Assembly (NCBI GenBank): GCA_004525275.1
Contig: SPCO01000045.1
Location: 1 to 9,228 of the forward strand
Direction of reading: 5' to 3'
DNA length: 9,228 nucleotides
DNA from: Thermomicrobiales bacterium
GTDB lineage: Bacteria; Chloroflexota; Limnocylindria; Limnocylindrales; CSP1-4
The notes beneath the pieces are model-generated. The model searched no databases. It saw only the letters and a program-made list of their open reading frames with translations, and was not told where the DNA came from. Shown here in pieces: positions 1-5,745 of the stretch; within the stretch, counting starts at the first letter, position 1; the number at the start of each line of letters is the position of its first letter. A program made the translations under genes and the position numbers.

Positions 1-717
1 CTCGTCGGCGATGAGCAGGATCCCGTGTTCGTCGCACAACGCCCTGAGGCCTTGCAGAAACGAGCCAGGCGCGGGGCTGTAACCGCCCTCACCGAGAACC
101 GGCTCGATCAGGATGGCTCCCACCTTGGACGGCGCGATGACGGACTCGAGAAGGGCATGGAGATCGGCAAGGCAGGCGCGGGACGCAGCCTCCTCGTCGC
201 CTGCGAACCCCGGGTAGGCGGAGGGGTACTCCGAGAAGTAGACACCCGGCAGCAAAGGCTCATAGCCAGTCCGGTAATTGAGGCTTGAGGTCGTGACGCT
301 GGTCGCCCCGAGCGTCCGGCCGTGGAAGCCGCCGCGGAACGCGATGATGCCGTGCCGGCCGGTGACCCTTCGGGCAAGCTTGATCGCGCCGTCGATGACC
401 TCAGACCCGGAGTTCAGGAACATCACCGAATCGAGCGGATCCGGGAGCGTGGCGGCCAGCGCAGCAGCCATCTCCGAGACGGGCGCCGTATAGCCGAGGA
501 CGCTGACCGGCCCGATCAGGCGGTCCACCTGGGCATGGATCGCGGCCGTCACCCGGGGATGCCTGTGGCCAAGGGCCGTCACGGCGATGCCGTTGGCGAA
601 ATCGAGGTACGCCCGTCCGTCGGTGTCGTAGAGGCGATGGCCTTCGCCATGGCTCCAGGTCCGCTCGAGGTAACGGCCGAGAACGGGGGTCAGATGCTGG
701 GCGGCATCGGCGGTCAT
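1..717 (-). CDS. Class III PLP aminotransferase, 4-aminobutyrate/5-aminovalerate type (C-terminus beyond window)
   Basis: The reading frame opens at ATG 717 and stays open to base 1, giving the first 239 residues of a protein that usually has about 420-450. The fold-type I, class III pattern is clear: NSGSEVIDGAIKLARR (102-117) matches the PLP-phosphate loop, FHGRTLGA (131-138) holds the ring-stacking region, IEPVLGEGGY (204-213) follows, and the visible part stops at LLIADE (234-239), just where the PLP-binding DEVQ-like motif begins. The catalytic lysine lies outside the window. Members of this family transaminate omega-amino acids such as 4-aminobutyrate or 5-aminovalerate, usually with 2-oxoglutarate; acetylornithine-type enzymes are a possible alternative. 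It is divergent from an acyl-CoA dehydrogenase 67 bp away, which would suit an amino acid breakdown role. The family call is firm; the substrate is inferred. An AAGGAG 11 nt upstream supports the start. Confidence 0.9.
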   Translation of the reverse strand, partial: MTADAAQHLTPVLGRYLERTWSHGEGHRLYDTDGRAYLDFANGIAVTALGHRHPRVTAAIHAQVDRLIGPVSVLGYTAPVSEMAAALAATLPDPLDSVMFLNSGSEVIDGAIKLARRVTGRHGIIAFRGGFHGRTLGATSVTTSSLNYRTGYEPLLPGVYFSEYPSAYPGFAGDEEAASRACLADLHALLESVIAPSKVGAILIEPVLGEGGYSPAPGSFLQGLRALCDEHGILLIADE

Positions 718-728
718 GGTCGGAGGGG

Positions 729-756
729 CTCCTTGTGGCCGGGAAGGTCGAGTATA
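729..756 (-). promoter_or_regulatory. Candidate -10 box and ribosome binding site of the aminotransferase
   Basis: Reading leftward, TATACT (756-751) is a good -10 box and AAGGAG (734-729) is a good Shine-Dalgarno sequence 11 nt before ATG 717. I do not see a convincing -35 hexamer. The presence of a leader with an RBS contrasts with the leaderless-looking start of the divergent gene. Confidence 0.5.
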
Positions 757-772
757 CGGGCGCCCCGTCGCG

Positions 773-778
773 TACGAT
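773..778 (+). promoter_or_regulatory. TACGAT -10 box, six bases before the acyl-CoA dehydrogenase start
   Basis: TACGAT fits the TANNNT -10 pattern and ends exactly 6 nt before ATG 785, so transcription would begin at or next to the start codon (leaderless mRNA). No Shine-Dalgarno is present before ATG 785. No good -35 is visible 16-18 nt upstream. The same box-to-start spacing occurs at two other genes here (starts 3169 and 7016). Confidence 0.5.
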
Positions 779-784
779 GCGGCC

Positions 785-1990
785 ATGGTCGATTTTGCCC
801 TCACTGACGAGAACAAGCTGGTCCGCGACGCCGTACGCGCGTTTGCCGAGGCCGAGATCGTGCCGCACATCCGCGAATGGGACGCCAAGGGTGAGGTCCA
901 CCGCGAAGTCTTCGAGCGGATGGCCGAGCTCGGGTTCCTTGGTGCGCCGATCCCGGAGATCTACGGGGGCGGCGGGATGGACTACCTCTCCTTCGCGATC
1001 CTGTGCGAGGAGCTGGAACGTGCCGACACCTCGTTCCGCGTCGTCCAGAGCGTCCACGTCGGCCTCAACTCGCTCGCGCTCCTCCAGTGGGGGACCGAGG
1101 AACAGCGTCAGCGCTGGCTTGTCCCACAGGCCCGCGGCGAGCGGCTGGCGACCTTTGGCCTGACCGAACCCGGGGTCGGGACCGACGCGGGCAACCTGAC
1201 CACGACCGCCCGGCGGGATGGCGAGGTCTATCGGCTGAACGGACAGAAGATCTGGATCAGCCTGGCCGACATCGCCGACCATTTTCTTGTGTTCGCGACG
1301 GTCGATCGCTCAAAGCGACACAAAGGCGTGACGGCGTTCATGCTCGAGCGCGGGATGGCCGGCCTGACCACGGGCACCCTGCACGGCAAGCTTGGGATCC
1401 GGGCCGGCAACACGGGCCTCATCAACCTCGACGACGTCCCGGTCCCGGTCGAGAACCGGATCGGCGAGGAAGGCGAGGGGTTCCTCATCGCCATGAGCGC
1501 GATCGACCAGGGCCGGTTCACGGTCGCGGCCGGCGCCGTCGGGCTCGCCCAGGCATGCCTTGAGGCGTCCGTTCGGTATGCCCATGAGCGGCAGACGTTC
1601 GGCCAGGAGATCGGCGAGCACCAGCTCGTCAAGCAACTTATCGCCAAGATGGCGGCCGGCACGGAGATGGGCCGACTCCTGGTCTGGCGAGCTGCCTGGC
1701 TCAAGAATCAGGGCCTGCGCAACACGCGTGAGACGAGCCTCGCGAAGTGGCATGCCACGGAACACGCGGTCCAGGCGGCCCTCGACGCCATCCAGGTCCA
1801 CGGAGCCAACGGCTATTCGAACGAGTTTCCGGTCGAGCGTTACCTGCGTAACTCCAAGGCGGCCGTTATCTATGAAGGCACGAGCCAGCTCCACACCCTC
1901 ATCCAGGCCGACTACGCCCTCGGCTATCGCGAAGACCGCCCCCTGCGCTGCGAGCCCTGGCCGGCCCAGGGCTGGCAACCTCCGAGCTGA
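785..1990 (+). CDS. Acyl-CoA dehydrogenase, glutaryl-CoA dehydrogenase-like
   Basis: A 401-residue FAD enzyme that oxidises an acyl-CoA at the alpha-beta bond and passes electrons to ETF. The length is standard for the family. Visible signatures in order: the FGLTEPGVGTDAGNL loop (124-138) for FAD/substrate contact, RQTFGQEIGEHQLVK (269-283), the QVHGANGY flavin-binding segment (337-344), and VIYEGTSQLH (361-370), whose Glu364 is the expected catalytic base. DTSFRVVQS (81-89) aligns, by my recollection, with the segment of human glutaryl-CoA dehydrogenase whose Arg94 binds the distal carboxylate; Arg85 is in that place. The enzyme may therefore act on glutaryl-CoA, but a short- or branched-chain substrate is possible. 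I chose ATG 785 over the frame's earlier ATG at 716 because residues before it are not family-like and TACGAT lies 6 nt upstream. The stop overlaps the next start (TGATG). Confidence 0.93.
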   Translation: MVDFALTDENKLVRDAVRAFAEAEIVPHIREWDAKGEVHREVFERMAELGFLGAPIPEIYGGGGMDYLSFAILCEELERADTSFRVVQSVHVGLNSLALLQWGTEEQRQRWLVPQARGERLATFGLTEPGVGTDAGNLTTTARRDGEVYRLNGQKIWISLADIADHFLVFATVDRSKRHKGVTAFMLERGMAGLTTGTLHGKLGIRAGNTGLINLDDVPVPVENRIGEEGEGFLIAMSAIDQGRFTVAAGAVGLAQACLEASVRYAHERQTFGQEIGEHQLVKQLIAKMAAGTEMGRLLVWRAAWLKNQGLRNTRETSLAKWHATEHAVQAALDAIQVHGANGYSNEFPVERYLRNSKAAVIYEGTSQLHTLIQADYALGYREDRPLRCEPWPAQGWQPPS

Positions 1991-2199
1991 TGACGAGGAT
2001 CGGCCGGATCATCGTCATCCTCGGTGCCGGGATCTTGTTGGGAGCCACGCTGTTCGGCCTCTGGCATGTCGTGGTCGGCGGTGTCATCAACGGGAACGCC
2101 CGGGCCGGGCTGTTCGGCCTGGGGCTCGCACTGGTCGCCGGTATCACGCTGTCGGTGGGCTGGTGGCTGGCTCATCGGCGGCGATCGTTCGCGGCTTGA
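1990..2199 (+). CDS. Small two-helix membrane protein, function unknown
   Basis: A 69-residue protein whose ATG shares one base with the dehydrogenase stop (TGATG), so it is probably made by translational coupling on the same mRNA. Two hydrophobic segments are visible, about residues 7-31 and 39-61. Basic residues at the N-terminus (Arg3, Arg6) and the end (HRRR, 62-65) predict a hairpin with both ends in the cytoplasm. I do not recognise a family. It could stabilise a membrane partner or be an unspecific small membrane protein; its placement behind an acyl-CoA dehydrogenase does not by itself indicate a job. The last 56 bases overlap, tail to tail, the end of the opposite EamA gene. Real coding is supported by the coupling and the clean hydrophobic pattern. 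Confidence 0.6.
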   Translation: MTRIGRIIVILGAGILLGATLFGLWHVVVGGVINGNARAGLFGLGLALVAGITLSVGWWLAHRRRSFAA

Positions 2200-3169
2200 A
2201 GTCGGGCGATTCGCGACCGGTCCGGGATCTCGCCATCCGACCCCGCGAGGTGATGATCAGCGCCACCGCGCCGATGATCACGGCGCCGGCGAGGGCTGTC
2301 CTGGCATCGACCGTCTCACCGAGGATGATCCAGCCGAGGATGACGGCCACGACCGGATTGACATAGGCATACGTCGTCACGAGGGGCAATGGCGCGACGC
2401 GGAGCAGCCACCCGAACGCGGTGAAGGCAACGAGGCTGCCGATGATCGTCAGATACAAGAACGCGATGACCGATGACCGTGTGATCGCGCCCGGATCCAG
2501 GTCGGCCAGCTCGCCCGATACGACGGCCATGATCGCGAGGACGCCGCCGCCCAGGACCATCTGGAGACCGGTCGCGACCAGCGGTCGACCCGGCAGGTCG
2601 GCCCGGTGTGAGGCGAAGAGCGACCCGAGCGACCAGGCGATCGGCGAGATCAGGAGGGCGGTCAGGCCGAGTGGGTCGAGTCCGTCCACCGCTCCGGTAG
2701 CCGACGGACCGACGAGGATGGCGACCCCGGCGAAACCGACAACGATGCCGATGCCCGCCAGCCGCGGAAGCCGTTCACGAAGGAGGATCCAGCCCAGGAC
2801 CGCGACCCAGACGGGCATCATCGCCACGAGCAGGGCTGCGATCCCCGACGGCACGGTCTGCTCGCCGAAGGCGACCATGCCCATCCCGCCACCGAGGAGC
2901 AGGGCCCCGACGATCCCGCTATCGCGCCACTGGCGCCTCGTCGGGACTGCGAACGAGCGCCCATCCCGTGCTACCGACCACGCCAGCAGGATGGATCCAG
3001 CGATAAGAAAACGGGCGGACGCCATGACGAAGGGCGGGATCGATTCGACCGCGATGGCGATACCGAGGTAGGTCGAACCCCAGACCAGGTAAAGGACGAG
3101 CATCGCCGCCCAGATCGGTGAACGGCCCTGGGCCACGCGCGGCAAAATTGGCATAGTTGGTTGGTCCAA
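2144..3169 (-). CDS. EamA/DMT-family ten-helix exporter, YedA-like
   Basis: A 341-residue integral membrane protein of the drug/metabolite transporter superfamily, which exports small metabolites or drugs in exchange for protons; the substrate cannot be told from sequence. Two EamA repeats (about residues 19-152 and 166-300) each supply five hydrophobic helices. YLVWGSTYLGIA in the first helix is typical of the YedA-like branch, and YVNPVVAVILGWIILGE in the second repeat is the usual conserved helix. A hydrophilic tail of about 30 residues (RGRMARSRTGRES and beyond) follows the last helix; most of it is encoded in the region that overlaps the small membrane gene. I chose TTG 3169 because TGGACA, a 17-nt spacer and TAGACT lie exactly 6 nt upstream; ATG 3154, five codons later, is the alternative. 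The gene is monocistronic in this window. Confidence 0.9.
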   Translation of the reverse strand: MDQPTMPILPRVAQGRSPIWAAMLVLYLVWGSTYLGIAIAVESIPPFVMASARFLIAGSILLAWSVARDGRSFAVPTRRQWRDSGIVGALLLGGGMGMVAFGEQTVPSGIAALLVAMMPVWVAVLGWILLRERLPRLAGIGIVVGFAGVAILVGPSATGAVDGLDPLGLTALLISPIAWSLGSLFASHRADLPGRPLVATGLQMVLGGGVLAIMAVVSGELADLDPGAITRSSVIAFLYLTIIGSLVAFTAFGWLLRVAPLPLVTTYAYVNPVVAVILGWIILGETVDARTALAGAVIIGAVALIITSRGRMARSRTGRESPDFKPRTIAADEPATSPPTA

Positions 3170-3175
3170 GCCGGG

Positions 3176-3204
3176 AGTCTACGGTCGAGCCGATGCGCTG
3201 TCCA
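3176..3204 (-). promoter_or_regulatory. Sigma-A-type promoter of the EamA gene, leaderless
   Basis: Reading leftward: TGGACA (3204-3199, five of six matches to TTGACA), a spacer of exactly 17 nt, TAGACT (3181-3176, four of six matches to TATAAT), then 6 nt to TTG 3169. No Shine-Dalgarno sequence is present. This is the best promoter in the window and supports a leaderless transcript starting at or beside the TTG. Confidence 0.65.
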
Positions 3205-3225
3205 GCGGGTGTCGCGGCGTCTCCT

Positions 3226-4020
3226 TCAGGCCGCGATCGCGCCCGATCCGGGACGGCACGACCGGCACGGTCGGTATCCCGCGGAGACCGCGTGCGGGAG
3301 AGACCGGAACGGCACTCGGTGGGCCGCGCCGATCCGCCTGGCCGCGTGGCAGGTCGGCAGGCACACGATGTGCGTCGAGTCGGATCCCACATATCGGACA
3401 CCGGACCGCCCGGTAGCTTCCAGGGCATCCGGATCGAGACCCTCGGCGGCCAGGATGATCCGCTTATTGACCGGGCCGCCAAGGGAGTACTGACCGATGG
3501 ACCCATCCGTCCGGACGACTCGATGGCAGGGCACGATCAGGGGCACGGGGTTGTGGCCGAGCGCCGTACCGACCGCCCGGACAGCTCTCGGGTGTCCGAT
3601 CTCGGCAGCGATCCAACCATACGGCCGGACTTCACCTCGCGGGATCTCCAGTGCCTTGGCCCAGACATTCTGCTCGAAGTCGGTATGGCCGCGCAGGTCC
3701 AACTCGATCCTGACCCGGCGGTCGCCATCGAGGCGCCGGGCGATCGAGCGCGCGAGCCGGTCCGGGACCTGCTCGGCGGCCCATGCCGCGCGGCGGGTCC
3801 TGGCCAGATGCGAAGCCTCGAACGTCGAGTCATCCGTCGAGGCCTCAACGGCCGAGACGCCGAGTCCGTTCCAGGCCACGATCAGCGGGCCGATCGGCGA
3901 GTCGAACCTGGCATACCGGTCAGCCAGACCCACATCGGCCATGACCCGAGGCAACAGGTCGGGTGGGGCGGCGACGCGCAGCTCGACCAGCGCCGACTCG
4001 ATCTCTGGATCCGTGGTCAT
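3226..4020 (-). CDS. O6-alkylguanine-DNA alkyltransferase fused to C-terminal Ada-type zinc domain
   Basis: A 264-residue suicide DNA-repair protein. After a 38-residue leader (including APPDLLPRVMADVGLADRY) comes the Ogt/AdaB N-domain (DSPIGPLIVAWNGLGVSAVE, 40-59) and the catalytic domain: Tyr134 in VRPYGWIA, the RAVRAVGTALGHNP segment (145-158), and PCHRV with acceptor Cys165. Residues 208-257 form an Ada metal-binding domain with four cysteines, VCLPTC (Cys220, Cys224) and CRSC (Cys252, Cys255). In E. coli Ada this domain takes methyl groups from DNA phosphotriesters at the first cysteine, and the protein becomes an activator. Here the domain order is reversed and the AraC helix-turn-helix is absent. 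ATG 4020 overlaps the sigma factor stop by four bases (ATGA), indicating coupling. A generic zinc ribbon of the type fused to nucleases is the alternative for the tail, but those usually have His at the first position, and here it is Cys. Two-domain call firm; phosphotriester activity inferred. Confidence 0.92.
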   Translation of the reverse strand: MTTDPEIESALVELRVAAPPDLLPRVMADVGLADRYARFDSPIGPLIVAWNGLGVSAVEASTDDSTFEASHLARTRRAAWAAEQVPDRLARSIARRLDGDRRVRIELDLRGHTDFEQNVWAKALEIPRGEVRPYGWIAAEIGHPRAVRAVGTALGHNPVPLIVPCHRVVRTDGSIGQYSLGGPVNKRIILAAEGLDPDALEATGRSGVRYVGSDSTHIVCLPTCHAARRIGAAHRVPFRSLPHAVSAGYRPCRSCRPGSGAIAA

Positions 4021-4619
4021 GCGATCACCTCCTCGCGGTCGTGCGCTGCGGTGAGCTCGAGCGCGTTGCGTAGCATCGCCAGGCCCCGGTGGACCTGGGC
4101 CTTGACCGTGCCTTCCGGTCGATCGAGGGCGGCGGCCAGCTCTGGATACGACAGCCCGTCCACGTGGCGAAGCACGACTGCGCTCCGGTAGGCGAGTGGG
4201 AGCGTCATCAGCAGGCGAGCCCACTCGCCAGCGGCATCTCGCGCCGCGACCACGGCCTCGGGGCGCCGCGAATCCTCGCTCCGTGGCTCGGCCGTGGCCG
4301 GCAACGCGACCTCGAGGGAGAGCGGACGCTGGCCGCGCGTGCCCTGACGGACCAACCGTGACCGACAGAGATTCAGCACGATGGTGGCCAGCCAGGGACG
4401 CAGGCGCAGGGCCTCGATCCGTGGGCCGTCGTAACCGGCCAGGGCACGGTAGGCGCGGACCAGGGCGTCCTGGGCGGCTTCCTCGGCGTCGCTCCGATCG
4501 CCGAGCATGCGCAAGGCGATCGAGTACAGCCGGTCCTGGTGGGCCACGACCAGGGCCTCAAAGGTTCCATCGAGGTCCCGGGCCAGCGCCGATACCAGCG
4601 AGTCGTCTGTCTCCATCAT
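4017..4619 (-). CDS. ECF-type (group 4) RNA polymerase sigma factor
   Basis: A 200-residue protein with the two-domain ECF layout. Region 2 spans about residues 18-91: FEALVVAHQDRLYSIALRML, then GDRSDAEEAAQDALVRAYRAL, and RPWLATIVLNLCRSRLVRQ. A Pro/Ala/Glu linker (100-125) follows, then region 4 (about 132-186) with the DNA-reading helix-turn-helix in LSYPELAAALDRPEGTVKAQ. No region 1.1 or 3 is seen. It directs RNA polymerase to promoters that cannot be named from here. No anti-sigma factor lies next to it; the neighbour, with a 4-bp ATGA overlap, is the alkyltransferase/Ada-type fusion, so that protein occupies the usual anti-sigma position. Two adjacent ATGs (4619 and 4616) are possible starts; I report the first. 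There is a G-run (GGGGG) directly before it but no well-spaced Shine-Dalgarno. Confidence 0.93.
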   Translation of the reverse strand: MMETDDSLVSALARDLDGTFEALVVAHQDRLYSIALRMLGDRSDAEEAAQDALVRAYRALAGYDGPRIEALRLRPWLATIVLNLCRSRLVRQGTRGQRPLSLEVALPATAEPRSEDSRRPEAVVAARDAAGEWARLLMTLPLAYRSAVVLRHVDGLSYPELAAALDRPEGTVKAQVHRGLAMLRNALELTAAHDREEVIA

Positions 4620-4652
4620 CCCCCAGAACCCGCGATCTTCAGCGAACGTTGC

Positions 4653-4663
4653 ATGAGCCTCAT
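4653..4663. repeat. Perfect 11-bp palindrome ATGAGCCTCAT in the divergent control region
   Basis: Two 5-base arms, ATGAG and CTCAT, flank a single central base in the 98-bp gap between the sigma factor and the methyltransferase. It sits close to a possible TACCGT -10 box for the sigma gene (4669-4664, minus). It could be an operator for either gene, but a repeat this short can arise by chance. Confidence 0.3.
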
Positions 4664-4700
4664 ACGGTACCTATCCTCCCCGTTCGGTCCCGCTTCGTCA

Positions 4701-4709
4701 TGCGACAAT
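4701..4709 (+). promoter_or_regulatory. Extended -10 element TGCGACAAT ahead of the methyltransferase operon
   Basis: TGC (4701-4703) directly precedes GACAAT (4704-4709), which differs from TATAAT at two places. The box ends 8 nt before ATG 4718, so a transcript would have almost no leader. No clear -35 is seen, which is typical of TGN-extended promoters. The ATG at 4700 in the same frame would lie upstream of this element, which favours 4718. Confidence 0.4.
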
Positions 4710-4717
4710 CCGACGCG

Positions 4718-5728
4718 ATGACCATCGACGACCGTTTCGACGACCTGATTGCCAGCCTGGGCGGATTCCATCGTTCGTGGCTGGTCTATCTCGGGATCGA
4801 ACTCGGGCTCTTCACCCGCCTGCGGGCAGCCGGCTCGTCCGGCCTGACGACGCACGAGCTTGCGACCGAGACGGACTGCCGGATCGAAGCCATCGAGACC
4901 TGGACGTGGGCAGCGCACGCACACGACCTTGCCACGTTGGATGGTGGTCGTTTGACCATCGACCCGGAGGTCGCGGTCATCCTTCTGGACGAGACGCACC
5001 CGGGGTTCCTGGGCGGCCAATTCGTTCACGCGGCGACCGCGTCCCTCGACTGGGGTGGCATGCTCGATTTCTTCCGGACCGGCGCGCCGATCACTCAGCG
5101 TCCGGATCGATACCGGGCGGCGATCGAACGACTGACTGCCCAGGATATCGCCGTCTTCTTCCAGGAAGCGCTCGCTGCCGTCCCTCAGCTGGTCGCCGAT
5201 CTGATGGCCGGCGGTCGCGTCGTGGATGTTCACTGCGGCGGCGGTCGCTGGTTGATCGCCATGGCCCGTCGATTTCCGGCCCTTGAACTCGTTGGCGTCG
5301 AGTTCGAAGCGGATTCCGTGGTCCGGGCGCGAACAAACGTCGAGAACGAAGGGCTCGCCGATCGGATCGCGATCCGTGAAGCCGGCGTGATGGAACCGGG
5401 AGGCGCCGAGGAATTTGACCTCGCGTATTTCCAATACGCGCTCCACCAGCTCCCCGACGCGCCGGCCGTCCTGCGCGCGGCGTGGTCCGCGGTTCGGCCG
5501 GGCGGACGCCTCGTCGCCCTGGACTGGCCGCTGCCCGCGAGCCAGGACGAATTCCGGACCCGGCACGGCGAGTTGATCGCCGGCATGCAGCTCGACGAGC
5601 TGTACCAGGGGACCGCCCTGGCGACCCGGGACCAGTTCCTCGCCTGGTTCGCCGGCGCCGATCTCCCGGTGCCGTTCATGATCGACCTCCCGTCCGGTGC
5701 CTCGATGTTCATGGTGGAGCGACCCTGA
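4718..5728 (+). CDS. Class I SAM-dependent methyltransferase with N-terminal winged-helix region
   Basis: A 336-residue protein resembling small-molecule O-methyltransferases of the acetylserotonin/hydroxyneurosporene and Rv2258c-like kind. The first ~90 residues look like the helical dimerisation/winged-helix part (LVYLGIELGLFTRL, then SGLTTHELATETDCRIEAIE and DGGRLTIDPEV). The Rossmann SAM site begins at VVDVHCGGGRW (168-178); Asp170 and the Gly run form motif I, and Glu195 in LVGVEFE is the expected ribose-binding acid. FDLAYFQYALHQLPD (233-247) is motif IV/V, and VRPGGRLVALDW (259-270) completes the fold. Motif I has HCGGG where CGTG-type sequences are usual, so the loop is slightly atypical. 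The substrate is unknown. It is first in a rightward run of four genes. ATG 4718 is preferred over ATG 4700 because of the extended -10 element. Confidence 0.88.
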   Translation: MTIDDRFDDLIASLGGFHRSWLVYLGIELGLFTRLRAAGSSGLTTHELATETDCRIEAIETWTWAAHAHDLATLDGGRLTIDPEVAVILLDETHPGFLGGQFVHAATASLDWGGMLDFFRTGAPITQRPDRYRAAIERLTAQDIAVFFQEALAAVPQLVADLMAGGRVVDVHCGGGRWLIAMARRFPALELVGVEFEADSVVRARTNVENEGLADRIAIREAGVMEPGGAEEFDLAYFQYALHQLPDAPAVLRAAWSAVRPGGRLVALDWPLPASQDEFRTRHGELIAGMQLDELYQGTALATRDQFLAWFAGADLPVPFMIDLPSGASMFMVERP

Positions 5729-5745
5729 CCGTCGACGCGGCCACG

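Noticed and set aside
401..1282. 293-codon minus-strand frame across the aminotransferase start and the acyl-CoA dehydrogenase
   Set aside because: It is out of frame with the aminotransferase and antisense to the dehydrogenase, and its translation resembles no family.
4021..4224. Upstream extension of the alkyltransferase frame to an ATG at 4224
   Set aside because: The added residues are Arg/Pro/Gly-rich and overlap the sigma factor's region 4 in another frame; the ATGA junction at 4020 is a better start.
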